The notes: generated by a model from the letters alone, not told the origin. 64,000 nucleotides of DNA from JAXMCI01 sp046349435 (GCA_046349435.1 JAXMCI010000008.1:124001-188000); one strand, 5' to 3'; positions 17,656-26,950 are shown, counted from the stretch's first letter. Numbers and translations: made by a program.

Positions 17656-18114
17656 ATGGCAGACAAGCCAAGCTCGTACTCTGAACTGCTGCGGCAGCAG
17701 CAGGAAATCGCCTCCCGGCTGGAGCAGGCCCGCCAGGCGGCGCTGTCCGAGGCCCGGCAGCAGATCGAATCGATCCTGACCGCAAACGGCTTCACGCTCG
17801 ACGAGGTGTTCCCGCGGTCTGCCGACGGCACGCGCGGCCGTCGCCGCCGCTCCAGCGGCGCGCCGCGCCAGTCGCGTACGCCGAAGTACTTTCACGACGG
17901 CCAGCCGATCGACGGCCGCTCGGCCCGTGCCCATCCGGCCTTCGCCGCGGTCAAGGTCGACGGCCGCATCGACGACCCCAAGGCACGCGATCGCGGCATG
18001 CTGAATCCGCAATGGGTCGCCGAGCAGCGCAAGGGCGTTCTCGAGGGGCTCGGCATCAAGAGCGCCGAGGCTTACGCCAAGAAGCACCGCTTCGACCTGC
18101 CGAACGCCGCCTGA
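17656..18114 (+). CDS. H-NS/HvrA-like nucleoid protein with divergent DNA-binding end
   Basis: A 152-residue protein whose first 55 residues form the coiled-coil typical of H-NS proteins (SELLRQQQEIASRLEQARQA, then IESILTANGFTLDEVF). A basic linker with RGRRRRSSGAPRQSR follows. The usual C-terminal core of the form TWxGRGRxPxW is absent; in its place are PKYFHDGQPIDGRSARAHPA and a helical tail. It may bind DNA through the RGR-type linker. The ATG at 17656 has an AGGTGAT ribosome site; an in-frame ATG at 17602 lies too close to the proposed promoter. It follows the long AT-richer intergenic region, as is common for silencers that control themselves. Confidence 0.7.
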   Translation: MADKPSSYSELLRQQQEIASRLEQARQAALSEARQQIESILTANGFTLDEVFPRSADGTRGRRRRSSGAPRQSRTPKYFHDGQPIDGRSARAHPAFAAVKVDGRIDDPKARDRGMLNPQWVAEQRKGVLEGLGIKSAEAYAKKHRFDLPNAA

Positions 18115-18163
18115 GGCAGGTGACCCCGGCCGGCACGGGTCAGGCGTGCCACGCCGGGGCGTG

Positions 18164-18193
18164 GACGGCACTGCCGCGGGAGGTGGTGCCGTC
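18164..18193. terminator. Stem-loop downstream of the H-NS-like gene
   Basis: Perfect 8-base arms, GACGGCAC at 18164-18171 and GTGCCGTC at 18186-18193, flank a 14-base loop 50 bases after the stop codon. There is no T-run. A weak terminator or a 3' end-protecting hairpin is possible. Confidence 0.35.
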
Positions 18194-18292
18194 AGCCGCG
18201 CATGAGGGTCGGGCCCGGGCGGCTCGATCCCGGCGGCAACCGGACGGCCGGATGGCGGTTATCCACCGCCGAGGGCAGCAGGACGGCCGCCG

Positions 18293-18673
18293 GTGAGCAT
18301 GACCGTAACCTGGACCAAGCTCTTCGCCTACACCGGGACGGTGCTGGCCGCCTCCTATGGCGTCTCCGCCTATGTGGCGGGCGACGTCGAGGCACGCCTC
18401 GCCGCCTGGACCGGCCAGCTCGAGCGGGTGGCGGCCCAGCAGAAGACGCTCGAGGACGGGCTCGCCGGGCTGCGCCAGGCGATCGAGGCCGAGCAGGCGC
18501 GCGCCAGCGCGGAGGGCGACCGCCGGGCCCAGGCCTCGACCGAGGCGCTGGCCGCCGCCGAGGGCCGCCTCGGCGACCGGCTGAAGGCGCTGGAGGCGGC
18601 GATCGCGGCGCTGACGCCCGGCGGCGCCCCCGCGGCAGCGCCGGCGCCGGGCGCCGCGTCGACGCCCCCCTGA
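18293..18673 (+). CDS. Small membrane-anchored coiled-coil protein
   Basis: A 126-residue protein with one N-terminal membrane helix (LFAYTGTVLAASYGVSAYVA), a long alpha-helical coiled coil rich in Ala, Glu and Gln from about residue 30 to 105, and a Pro/Ala tail. It may start at the GTG at 18293 or the ATG at 18299. Function unknown. It lies alone between the H-NS-like gene and a convergent exported protein. Confidence 0.6.
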   Translation: MSMTVTWTKLFAYTGTVLAASYGVSAYVAGDVEARLAAWTGQLERVAAQQKTLEDGLAGLRQAIEAEQARASAEGDRRAQASTEALAAAEGRLGDRLKALEAAIAALTPGGAPAAAPAPGAASTPP

Positions 18674-18710
18674 GGCGACGGCGCTCGCGTCTCCCCGCCG
18701 CCCTGGCGGC

Positions 18711-20477
18711 TCAGTGCGCCGCGCGGCGGCTCAGCACGAAGAAGTCGCGATTGTCGGGATAGTCGATGAAGCGCGGCTGCAGCTTGCCGTCGGCGCTGCG
18801 GTCGAGCTCGGCCATGCCGCGCACCAGATGCTCGACGATCACCCCGGACGGCCGACGGACATAGACGGCCAGGTAGGTGTGCTCCAGCGCGTTCATGTCG
18901 AGCAGCATGGCATAGCTGCAGCCGAAGGCCTGGAAGCCGCGCGCCATCGCCGACGGCGTGGCGGTTGAGTAGTAGCCGTAGATCAGGAAGCGGCGGCCTT
19001 CGTTCTCCTGCAGGCAGGCGCCGGCCCGCAGCGAGCGCAGCATCGAGTCGGCCGAGCCCGACCAGTTGCCGCCGCCCCAGTTGCTGACCAGCGGCCCCGG
19101 CACGGTGCGGCCGGTCGCCGGGTCGAGCTCGACCAGCGGCACGCCGTTCTGCCGGGCGAAGCGGATCTGCGCCAGCCCGGCATCGTCGGCGGTCGTCCAG
19201 GTCTTCATCCCGATGCTGCCGTCGGCCTTGACGAAGAGGGTCGACAGCCCCGGCACCAGCTTGCTGAAGACGACGCCCTCCTCGACGAAGCCGTAGTGGC
19301 TGCCGTGATTGCGCAGAGCGAGCTCGCCATATTTGAAGGCGCCGTGCGAACGCTTGAAGCCGCCGACGAAGGCGGCGACGGCGCGCCGCGCCAGCAGCGG
19401 ATCGGCCATGCCGGTCGGCACCAGCGGCGCCACCCCGCCGATGCCGTCGGGGCCGGGCAGGTTCCAGTTGCGCACGGCGTCCACCGCACGCACCGACCAG
19501 TCGACGCGGGGATGATCGGTGCCGAGGATGAAGGAGAGATCGAGGTCGCCGAGATCGAAGGCGACGAAATAGTCGAGCGCGTTGCTCTCCACCGAGTCGA
19601 GCGGCGCGACGCGCTCCGGATAGCTGGCGAGGATCTCCGGGGCGATCGCCACCGGCTGCAGGGCGGCGACATAGGCGCCGGCCACCTCGCTCGCCGGATA
19701 CCAGCGGCCGAGCGCCAGCTGGCCGCCGCTGGCGCCGTTGACCGCGATGCCGAGATTCTCCGGGAACACCGTGCGCCCGACATAGGCCTTGGCCAGCAGC
19801 GCCGGGCGCGGCCCCGCCGGGGGAGCGGTGTCCGGCGGCGGCGCGCTGTCGGTCGAGGCCGCCGTCTCGAGATAGGCGTCGGCGAAGAACTCCTGCTTCA
19901 CCAGGCCGATGATCTTCTCGCCGCCCCAGACATAGTCGCGCAGGAAGTCGGTCGCCCACTCCAGCTCGCTCTGGCTGCCCTGGACGTGGTTGCGCAGATA
20001 GAGCCGCCCGCCGCAGAGCGGGGCGTAGGCGAGGCCGGACCGCGCCGCCCGGTCGAGCTGGCTGGGGTCGCCGCTCCAGAGATCGCAGGAGGTCGTGCTG
20101 CCGCCGGCAGTCACCACCAGCCCCGGCCCGCCGTCCGGCTGCAGGGCGATCGTCTGGCCGACCGGATCGGTGTTCTGGAGATGGTAGAAGTGCGCGCCCC
20201 GACCCCAGTCGAGCGTCAGCAGCAGCCAGCTGTTGATCGTCGGGCTGAGCTCGGTCAGCGTCGCCGTGCCGGTCCGCCCCTCGCGGTCGAGCCGGCCGCT
20301 GCTGCTGCGGCGGAACTGCTGCAGCTCGATGATCGTCTTGGGCACCTCGGCCCGGTACTGCTCGGCCGGATCGGGGGTGTCGCCGGCGCGGGCGGGTCCG
20401 CCGAGCATCGCGATGACGGCGACCAGCGCCAGCGGCATCGGCCGGAGGCGGTCGAGAACTGCGTGAAGCGCGGACAC
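18711..20477 (-). CDS. Large exported protein of unknown function
   Basis: A protein of about 588 residues. I prefer the GTG at 20477, which puts a normal signal peptide (LRPMPLALVAVIAMLGGPARA) near the start; longer frames upstream would bury it. The mature part has many aromatic residues and paired phrases such as SWLLLTLDWGRGAHFYHLQN, HGAFKYGELALRNHGSHYGF and KADGSIGMKTWTTAD. The last of these resembles the kind of segment seen in phosphodiester glycosidases, but the match is too weak to name a family. It is a single-gene unit on the minus strand. Confidence 0.7.
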   Translation of the reverse strand: MSALHAVLDRLRPMPLALVAVIAMLGGPARAGDTPDPAEQYRAEVPKTIIELQQFRRSSSGRLDREGRTGTATLTELSPTINSWLLLTLDWGRGAHFYHLQNTDPVGQTIALQPDGGPGLVVTAGGSTTSCDLWSGDPSQLDRAARSGLAYAPLCGGRLYLRNHVQGSQSELEWATDFLRDYVWGGEKIIGLVKQEFFADAYLETAASTDSAPPPDTAPPAGPRPALLAKAYVGRTVFPENLGIAVNGASGGQLALGRWYPASEVAGAYVAALQPVAIAPEILASYPERVAPLDSVESNALDYFVAFDLGDLDLSFILGTDHPRVDWSVRAVDAVRNWNLPGPDGIGGVAPLVPTGMADPLLARRAVAAFVGGFKRSHGAFKYGELALRNHGSHYGFVEEGVVFSKLVPGLSTLFVKADGSIGMKTWTTADDAGLAQIRFARQNGVPLVELDPATGRTVPGPLVSNWGGGNWSGSADSMLRSLRAGACLQENEGRRFLIYGYYSTATPSAMARGFQAFGCSYAMLLDMNALEHTYLAVYVRRPSGVIVEHLVRGMAELDRSADGKLQPRFIDYPDNRDFFVLSRRAAH

Positions 20478-20760
20478 GTCAAAACCCCGGCGGGAGCCCT
20501 CGATCCTCACCTGCGGCAGGCCGGCGCGGAGCCGCGGGCGCCCGGCGGTGTCATGACCGCCCGTGGCGCCGACCGGCATTCCCGCGCGTGGCATGCGACA
20601 AGGGAAGTGTGGAACCTTCGTCCACGGCCTGTAGGTACAGAGGTTCCCCCGCGCGTGCAAATGCCGCGGCACCGATTCCGGCAGAAGACGCGATTATTCT
20701 GCATCACTGTTGCAAAGTTGCATCGGTTCCACGGCAAAGGAACCGGGCGCCCCCTGGCCG

Positions 20761-22230
20761 TCAGAGCGGATCGAGCGGAAAGAGCGGGCGAGACACCCGC
20801 CGGAACGGAATCCGCCGCATGTTGGCGGCAGTCGGGCCCGGCGTGTCGGCGACCAGGATGCGGCGCGCCAACGGCCCGAAGGCGACGCGGAAATGCGACG
20901 GCGACTTGACGAAGACCAGCGCCGCCTGGCGCGGGTCCAACCCTTGCGACAGGTACATGCCGGTATCCCACTCCATCGAAGGTTCGGAGCGCAGCAGCAG
21001 GCGGACCGAGCCGATGGCGATCACCGCGCTCGGCCCCATCCGGATCGTCAGCCCGTTGGCGCCGCCATCGACCATGCGGTAGACGCCATCGGACAGCAGG
21101 CGGACGGTGCCCGCGATCGTCACCGGCGCGCCGTCGCCGGTCGAGAAGGCGTGCCCGACGGCGAGCGTCACCGCGGCACCCGGCCCGGCCGCCATTGCGG
21201 CCTGCACGGCGGCGGGATCGCACAAGGTCAGGTAGGAGAGCCGCGGCGCCTGGTCGGCGCCGGCGGCGAGCAGCCCGCGCAGCACCGCCGCGCTGTCGGC
21301 CGCCGACCCGCCGGTCGGCGCGTCGCCGGCGTCGCTGACCACGGTCAGGCCGTCGGAGGCCAGCCCGATGCGGATCGCCTCGGCCAGCGGCAGCAGCTCG
21401 GGCTCGAACTCGCGACGGCGCTGCCAGGCGAGCTCTGCCAGATGCTCCGCGGCACGCTGCGCCGCCTCCGGGTCGTCGGCGCAGACCAGCGCGGCGAAGC
21501 CGAGGTCGGGCACGTCGATCCAGGGCTGCACCGGGAACAGCGAGGCGTGCAGCACCGCCCCGCTCTCCTCCAGGCGGCGGGCCTCCTCGACCACCGGCCG
21601 CAGCGGCCCGTCCGTGGTGCGGGTGCAGACGGCGCTGACGATCATCGGCCGCTTCGCCAGGGCCATCGCCGGCCGGCGCCGGCCGGCGATGGCGTCGAGC
21701 AGCAGGCGCGCGGTGCGCTCGCCGGTCTCGAACATGTCGATGTGCGGATATTCGCGATAGCCGACATGGAAGACGCCGGGCTGCAGCATCAGCGGCGTGA
21801 TGTGGCCGTGCAGGTCGAGGCTGACGCCGATCGGCACCGCCGGCGGCAGCAGGCGGCGCAGCCGGAGGATGATCTCGCCGTCGCCGTCGGGCTGGTCCTC
21901 GACCACCAGCGCGCCGTGCAGCGCCAGCAGCAGCCCGTCGACCGGCCCGGCGCGGCGCAGCCGCTCCTCGATCTCGCCGACCAGGCTGTCGAAGGCCTCG
22001 CGCGTCACCGTGCCGCTCGCCGCGGCATAGGCGGCGAGCAGCGGCACCGGCGTGGCGCCCGCCGCGTCGAGCACGGCGAGGAAGCCCGGCACCTCGACGC
22101 GCGCCTCGCCATAGCCGGTCATCAGCTCCTGGCCGCGCAGCAGGTAGTAGCTCTCGAACGTCGCCACCGTGGTCGGCAGCGGCGAGAAGCTGTTGGTCTC
22201 CTGCATCAGGGAGGCGATGGCGATCTTCAT
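20761..22230 (-). CDS. M81-family metallopeptidase (MlrC-like)
   Basis: A 489-residue protein of the family named after MlrC, the microcystinase C of Sphingomonas. Family marks are the N-terminal KIAIASLMQETNSFSP, the metal-binding VSLDLHGH, the segment GYREYPHIDMFETGERTA, and VVSDAGDAPTGGSAADS. It is full length for the family. Most members sit in catabolic clusters with ABC importers, as here, and their true substrates are unknown; microcystin should not be assumed. The ATG at 22230 is the natural start. It is divergent from the SDR and ATPase genes. Confidence 0.92.
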   Translation of the reverse strand: MKIAIASLMQETNSFSPLPTTVATFESYYLLRGQELMTGYGEARVEVPGFLAVLDAAGATPVPLLAAYAAASGTVTREAFDSLVGEIEERLRRAGPVDGLLLALHGALVVEDQPDGDGEIILRLRRLLPPAVPIGVSLDLHGHITPLMLQPGVFHVGYREYPHIDMFETGERTARLLLDAIAGRRRPAMALAKRPMIVSAVCTRTTDGPLRPVVEEARRLEESGAVLHASLFPVQPWIDVPDLGFAALVCADDPEAAQRAAEHLAELAWQRRREFEPELLPLAEAIRIGLASDGLTVVSDAGDAPTGGSAADSAAVLRGLLAAGADQAPRLSYLTLCDPAAVQAAMAAGPGAAVTLAVGHAFSTGDGAPVTIAGTVRLLSDGVYRMVDGGANGLTIRMGPSAVIAIGSVRLLLRSEPSMEWDTGMYLSQGLDPRQAALVFVKSPSHFRVAFGPLARRILVADTPGPTAANMRRIPFRRVSRPLFPLDPL

Positions 22231-22376
22231 CGGCGCTGGGAGCCTGGTCCTGGGACGGGCCGATTGTCGCGCATCGCGGGGGCCCGCGGAAGGCCGATGG
22301 CGCCGGTCGCGCCTTGACCCCATGGGAGACCGGATGGAAGATCGTCCTCGACGCTTCGCAGGGCCGGAGGCCGCGC

Positions 22377-23162
22377 ATGCCGGTGGCAGACCTGTTTCGG
22401 CTGGACGGCCGCCTCGCGCTGGTCACCGGCGCCTCGAGCCCGATCGGCGGCGCGATCTGCGATGCCCTGGCCGAGGCCGGCGCCCGGGTCGTCTGCGCCG
22501 CCCGCAATACGGCCAAGGCGGAGAGCGTCGCCGCGCGCATCGCCGCCGCCGGCGGCCAGGCCGTCGCCCTGCCGCTCGACCTCGCCGACGAGGGCAGCAT
22601 CGTCGCGCTGCACCGCGAGACGCTGAGCCGGCTCGGCACCGTCGACATCCTGGTGCACAACGCGATGAGCCAGATCCCCGGCCATGTCGAGCGCTACGCG
22701 CGGGCCGACTGGGAGGCCTCGATGCAGGTCGACGGCACCGGCTACTTCCGGATGACGCAGCTCTACCTCAACGACATGCTGGCGGCGGGGCGCGGCAACA
22801 TCATCACCATCGCCTCGATCCTCGGCGTGGTGGCGCTGGATGCCCGGCTCTACCCGACGCGCGGCGGGCTGGAGACCTTCCGGCCGAACTACTCCTATGC
22901 CAAGGCCGGCATGATCGCCTACAGCCGCTTCCTCGCCGCCAACTACGCCCACCGCAACATCCGGGCCAACTGCCTCAGCCCGGGCGGGGTCGAGACCGAG
23001 GAGACGGGGCCCGACGCCGCGCCGTTCAGCGGCCGCACGCCGATGGGCCGCTTCGCGACGCCGGACGAGATGAAGGGCCCCGTGCTCTTCCTCGCCTCCG
23101 ACGCCTCCTCCTACATGACGGGGCAGAACCTCATCGTCGACGGCGGCTACACCGCCTGGTAG
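22377..23162 (+). CDS. Short-chain dehydrogenase/reductase (SDR)
   Basis: A 261-residue classical SDR. The cofactor motif is TGASSPIGGAICDAL, the NAG-type motif is replaced by VHNAMSQ, the catalytic serine is in ITIASILGV, and Tyr and Lys lie in NYSYAKAGM. The C-terminal ITGQNL-type segment is present as YMTGQNLIVDGGY. A GGAGG ribosome site precedes the ATG at 22377. It lies 23 bases upstream of the ABC ATPase gene, so oxidation of an imported sugar or polyol is likely. Substrate unknown. Confidence 0.9.
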   Translation: MPVADLFRLDGRLALVTGASSPIGGAICDALAEAGARVVCAARNTAKAESVAARIAAAGGQAVALPLDLADEGSIVALHRETLSRLGTVDILVHNAMSQIPGHVERYARADWEASMQVDGTGYFRMTQLYLNDMLAAGRGNIITIASILGVVALDARLYPTRGGLETFRPNYSYAKAGMIAYSRFLAANYAHRNIRANCLSPGGVETEETGPDAAPFSGRTPMGRFATPDEMKGPVLFLASDASSYMTGQNLIVDGGYTAW

Positions 23163-23185
23163 GGCACGCATCCGGGGACAGGGGC

Positions 23186-24268
23186 ATGGCACGCATCAAG
23201 CTGCAGGGTATCGAGAAGCGGTTCACCGGCTTCACCGCCATCGACCATCTCGACATGGAGATCGAGAATGGCGAGCTGCTCGTCCTGCTCGGCCCGTCGG
23301 GCTGCGGCAAGTCGACGACCCTCAACATCATCGCCGGGCTGGCCGAGCCGACCGCCGGGCGCGTGCTGTTCGGCGAGGAGGACGTGACGCGGCTGTCGCC
23401 GCACCAGCGCAACATCGCGATGGTCTTCCAGTCCTCGCTGCTCTACCCGCACCTGACGGCGCGGCAGAACATCTTCATGAGCCTGAAGCGCAGCGAGCCG
23501 TCGCGGGCGGAGATCGAGCGGCGCATCCGCGAGGTCGCCGCCATCGTCGACATCGAGCGGCTGCTCGACAAGCTGCCGAGCCAGCTGAGCGGCGGCGAGC
23601 GCCAGCGCGTGGCGACCGCCAAGGCGATCATCCGCCAGCCCACCGCCTTCCTGCTCGACGAGCCGCTCGGCGCGCTCGACGCCGCCATGCGGCTGACCCT
23701 GCGCTCCGAGCTGGTCAACCTGCAGAAGCGGCTGAAGACGACGATGGTCTTCGTCACCCACGACCAGACCGAGGCGATGACCATGGGCGACCGCATCGCC
23801 GTGATGCGCAGCGGCAAGGTCGAGCAGATCGGCACCCCGGACGAGATCTACAACCGGCCCGCCACCCTGTTCGTCGCCGGCTTCGTCGGGGCGCCGCCGA
23901 TGAACTTCTTCCAGGGCAGGCTGGAGGCCGCCGGCGGCGCGCCGGTCTTCGTCGCCGGCCCGATGCGCGTGCCGCTGCCCGGCCAGTCCGGGCGCCCCGG
24001 CCAGGACGTGACGCTGGCGATCCGTCCGCAGTTCCTGCGCATCCGGCCCGAGGCCGGCCCGGACACCCTGCCGGCCTCGGTCTTCGCGCTCGAGCATCTC
24101 GGCAACGAGTCGGTGGTGATCTTCGAGACCGAGCGCAACGGCAAGCTGCGCGCCGTCGTGCCACCGGGCTTCGCCGCCCGCATCGGCGAGCCGCTCCATG
24201 TCGGCTTCGACCCCGCCGCCGGCAAGCTGTTCGACCGCGAGACGGAGCGCCCGCTCGCCGCGGCATAG
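23186..24268 (+). CDS. Sugar ABC transporter ATPase, UgpC/MsmX type
   Basis: A 360-residue ATPase of the carbohydrate-uptake group. Walker A is GPSGCGKS, the signature LSGGERQRV, Walker B FLLDEPLGALDA and the switch region FVTHDQTEA. A C-terminal TOBE-type regulatory domain follows (NFFQGRLEAAGGAPVF, then LAIRPQFLRIRP). It is cotranscribed with the SDR but no permease follows it. The nearby minus-strand permease operon (26951-30191) and the one at 52089-55241 both lack an ATPase, so this protein may power both, as MsmX-type ATPases can. Confidence 0.93.
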   Translation: MARIKLQGIEKRFTGFTAIDHLDMEIENGELLVLLGPSGCGKSTTLNIIAGLAEPTAGRVLFGEEDVTRLSPHQRNIAMVFQSSLLYPHLTARQNIFMSLKRSEPSRAEIERRIREVAAIVDIERLLDKLPSQLSGGERQRVATAKAIIRQPTAFLLDEPLGALDAAMRLTLRSELVNLQKRLKTTMVFVTHDQTEAMTMGDRIAVMRSGKVEQIGTPDEIYNRPATLFVAGFVGAPPMNFFQGRLEAAGGAPVFVAGPMRVPLPGQSGRPGQDVTLAIRPQFLRIRPEAGPDTLPASVFALEHLGNESVVIFETERNGKLRAVVPPGFAARIGEPLHVGFDPAAGKLFDRETERPLAAA

Positions 24269-24313
24269 AGGGCGGCGCGGCGTCGCCCCGCGGCCCGCGT
24301 CCTTCGACCTGTC

Positions 24314-25921
24314 TCAGGAGGCGGGAAGACCGAGGTAGAGCGACACCGCGCGGTCGGCGATGGCGATGGTCGGCGCGTTGGTGTTGGCGGAGACGAGCTT
24401 CGGCATGACCGAGGCGTCGATCACCCGCAGCCCCTCGACGCCGCGCAGCCGGAGGTCGGGCGCAGTGACCGCGTCGGGGTCGTCCGCGCGCCCCATGCGG
24501 CAGGTGCCGACGGGATGGAAGTCGGTCTTGACGGTGCGGCGCATGTGCCGCTCCAGCGCCTCGTCGCCGGCGGCGCCGGGGCCGGGCAGGATCTCCTCGA
24601 CGACGATGTCGCTGAGCGGGCGCGCGGCGAGGATCTCGCGGGCGACGCGCAACCCCTGCAGCAGATGGCGCGCATCGTCGTGGTGGCCGAGATAGTTGGG
24701 ATGGACCAGCGGCGGCGCGAAGGGATCGGCCGAGCGCAGCCGCACCCAGCCGGTCGCCCGCGGCCGCAGCAGCACGGCGTGCAGCGCGAAGCCGTCGACA
24801 TAGGGCACGTCGCGCACGTCCTCGTCGACATAGCCGGTGGTCGGCACGCAGTAGATCTGCACGACGGGATCGCCGGTGCCGTCCTCCGGCACGTGGAAGG
24901 AGCAGGCCTCGACGCCGGTGCTGGCCGCCCGGCCGCGCCGCAGCAGGAGGTATTCCAGCCCGTTCAGCGCCATGCGATGGCCGCGATCCTGCCGATAGTA
25001 GCCGTGCCGGCCGCGGGCCCGCGCGATGATCGGCGCGCCGGGATGGTCCTGCAGGTTGCGCCCGACGCCCGGCAGGTCGACCAGCGGCTCGATGCCGAGC
25101 CCACGCAGCTCGTCCGCCGGACCGATCCCGGACAGCAGCAGGAGCTGCGGCGAGACGAAGGCGCCGGCGGCGAGCCAGAGCTCGCCGTCGGTGCGCGCCA
25201 CCTGGCGCTTGCCCGCGTGCGCGTACTCGACGCCGACGGCGCGGCCGCGCTCGAGCAGGATGCGCAGCACCCGGGCGCCGGTCACCACCTGGAGCCGGTC
25301 CTCGCCGGCCAGCGGCCGCAGGAAGGCGTCGACCGCGCTGCAGCGCCGGCCCTCGGCGGCGGTGATCTGCAGGTAGCCGACGCCCGACGGTGCGCCGCGG
25401 TTGAAGTCGGGCGTGTAGTCGAGCCCCATCCCCTGCAGCGTGCGGACGAAGATGTGGCTGAGGCTGCAGACGAAGCCGTGATCCCCGACCCGCAGCGGCC
25501 CGTCGCCGCCATGCCAGCGGTTGTTGAACCTGACATTGCCCTCGAGCCGGCGGAAATGCGCCAGCATGGTCTCCCAGCCCCAGAGGTCGGTGCCGGCGAT
25601 CTCGTTCCAGGCGTCGTAGTCGGCGGCGCGGCCGCGCATGTAGGCCTGGGCGTTGACGCTGCTGCCGCCGCCCAGCACATGGCCCTGCGGGATCACCTGC
25701 ACGCGGCCGCCGAGCTGCTCCTGCGGCACCGTGCGGTGCTGGGTCAGGTAGCGCGTGCCGGCGAGGATCCTGATGAAGCCGGCCGGCATGCGCAGCAGCC
25801 AGGAATCGGCGGGGCCGCCGGCCTCCAGCACCAGCACCCGGCCGCCCTGGCGGACCAGCGCGGCGGCGGCGGTGAAGCCGGCGCTGCCGCCGCCGATGAC
25901 GATGTGATCGAAGCCGCTCAG
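24314..25921 (-). CDS. GMC-family FAD oxidoreductase, probable CTG start
   Basis: A 535-residue flavoprotein of the glucose-methanol-choline group, which oxidises alcohols, sugars or choline. It has the FAD dinucleotide motif IVIGGGSAGF at the start, the first GMC signature (GHVLGGGSSVNAQAYMRG) and the C-terminal catalytic region HPVGTCRMGRADD, with a further ANTNAPTIAIADR. No ATG, GTG or TTG lies at the expected position; the frame opens into the upstream gene. A CTG at 25921 overlaps the previous stop as CTGA and gives exactly the family N-terminus. It ends the operon of NanE, NanK-like, transporter and Gfo/Idh genes. Confidence 0.9.
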   Translation of the reverse strand: MSGFDHIVIGGGSAGFTAAAALVRQGGRVLVLEAGGPADSWLLRMPAGFIRILAGTRYLTQHRTVPQEQLGGRVQVIPQGHVLGGGSSVNAQAYMRGRAADYDAWNEIAGTDLWGWETMLAHFRRLEGNVRFNNRWHGGDGPLRVGDHGFVCSLSHIFVRTLQGMGLDYTPDFNRGAPSGVGYLQITAAEGRRCSAVDAFLRPLAGEDRLQVVTGARVLRILLERGRAVGVEYAHAGKRQVARTDGELWLAAGAFVSPQLLLLSGIGPADELRGLGIEPLVDLPGVGRNLQDHPGAPIIARARGRHGYYRQDRGHRMALNGLEYLLLRRGRAASTGVEACSFHVPEDGTGDPVVQIYCVPTTGYVDEDVRDVPYVDGFALHAVLLRPRATGWVRLRSADPFAPPLVHPNYLGHHDDARHLLQGLRVAREILAARPLSDIVVEEILPGPGAAGDEALERHMRRTVKTDFHPVGTCRMGRADDPDAVTAPDLRLRGVEGLRVIDASVMPKLVSANTNAPTIAIADRAVSLYLGLPAS

Positions 25922-26940
25922 GGCGCGACGCCCTCGACCGGCTCGGGGCGGCCGCTCGCCAGGCTGCGCAGGATGGCGTCGTTCACCGCCACGTTGCGCA
26001 TCGCCTCCGCCACGCTCACCACGAACGGCCGGTCGGTGCGCAGCGCCTCGACGAAGTGCCGGACCTCCTCGTGCAGGTCGCCCATGATGCGGCCGTTGAC
26101 CTCCGGCCAGTGCAGCCCGTCGGGCAGGCTCCAGCGGCCGCGCGAGAGCATCCTGAGGCCGTGGTCGCGCACGTCGAGGTCGATGATCCCCTCGGTGCCG
26201 ATCACCTCGGTGCGCGCCCAGATCCCCGTCGGCACCTCGTCCGGCAGGCTCCAGCCGCAATGCAGCTGGCCGGCGATGCCGTTCTCCAGCGTGCAGGTCG
26301 AGAAGACGGCGTCGTCGGCGGCGACGCCGAGCGACGGCATCAGCTTCGACACGGCGCGCGAATAGACCGAGGTGATGGCGGCGCCGGTGATCCACTGCAG
26401 CGCGTCGACGTCGTGCACGCCGAGATAGAGGCAGGGCGGCGAGCTGCCGGCGATGCGCAGGCCGGCCTCGCGCCGGGTGAGGCGGCCGCTGGCGCCGTGG
26501 AGCGGCTGGCCGATGCGGCCCTCGCGCACCGCCGCCGCCGCCGCGACGTAGCGCGGATCGAAGCGCAGGATGTGGGCGACCAGCAGGCGGCCGCCGCCGC
26601 GCCGCTCGGCCGCCGCCATCGCCCGGGCGGCCGCCAGCGTGTGGGCCATCGGCTTCTCGACCATCACCGGGCGGCCGAGCTCGAGCAGCCGGCAGGTCGT
26701 CTCGGCATGGAGCTCGTCGGGGACGGCGACGATGAAGGCGTCGATGCCGCCGGCCGCGCAGGCCGCGTCGATGTCGGGGTACCAGCGCGCGCCGAAGCGC
26801 TCGGCCGTGGCCTGGCCCGGCGCCGCGGCGACGTCGATCACCGCGGCGACGCGGGCGCCCTCGCTCTCGGCCAGGGCGCGGGCGTGGAGCTGGCCGATGA
26901 ACCCGGCGCCGACGACGGCCACGCTCAGCCTGCTCATCAC
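25918..26940 (-). CDS. Gfo/Idh/MocA-family dehydrogenase (copy A)
   Basis: A 340-residue NAD(P)-dependent oxidoreductase. The N-terminal Rossmann motif is VAVVGAGFIGQLHAR, and the family EKP motif is at residues 95-97 with its conserved lysine. The segment LGVHDVDALQWITG in the substrate domain carries the typical aspartate and histidine. It is close in sequence, over most of its length, to the gene at 32988, so the two are a recent duplicate pair. It is the second-last gene of the transport operon and overlaps the GMC gene. Substrate probably a sugar or inositol-like polyol; unproved. Confidence 0.92.
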   Translation of the reverse strand: MMSRLSVAVVGAGFIGQLHARALAESEGARVAAVIDVAAAPGQATAERFGARWYPDIDAACAAGGIDAFIVAVPDELHAETTCRLLELGRPVMVEKPMAHTLAAARAMAAAERRGGGRLLVAHILRFDPRYVAAAAAVREGRIGQPLHGASGRLTRREAGLRIAGSSPPCLYLGVHDVDALQWITGAAITSVYSRAVSKLMPSLGVAADDAVFSTCTLENGIAGQLHCGWSLPDEVPTGIWARTEVIGTEGIIDLDVRDHGLRMLSRGRWSLPDGLHWPEVNGRIMGDLHEEVRHFVEALRTDRPFVVSVAEAMRNVAVNDAILRSLASGRPEPVEGVAP

Positions 26941-26950
26941 AGCCGTTCCT

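Noticed and set aside
20710..22317. A long plus-strand open frame opposite the MlrC-like gene
   Set aside because: The minus-strand protein has conserved metal-binding motifs; the plus-strand translation has no family resemblance.
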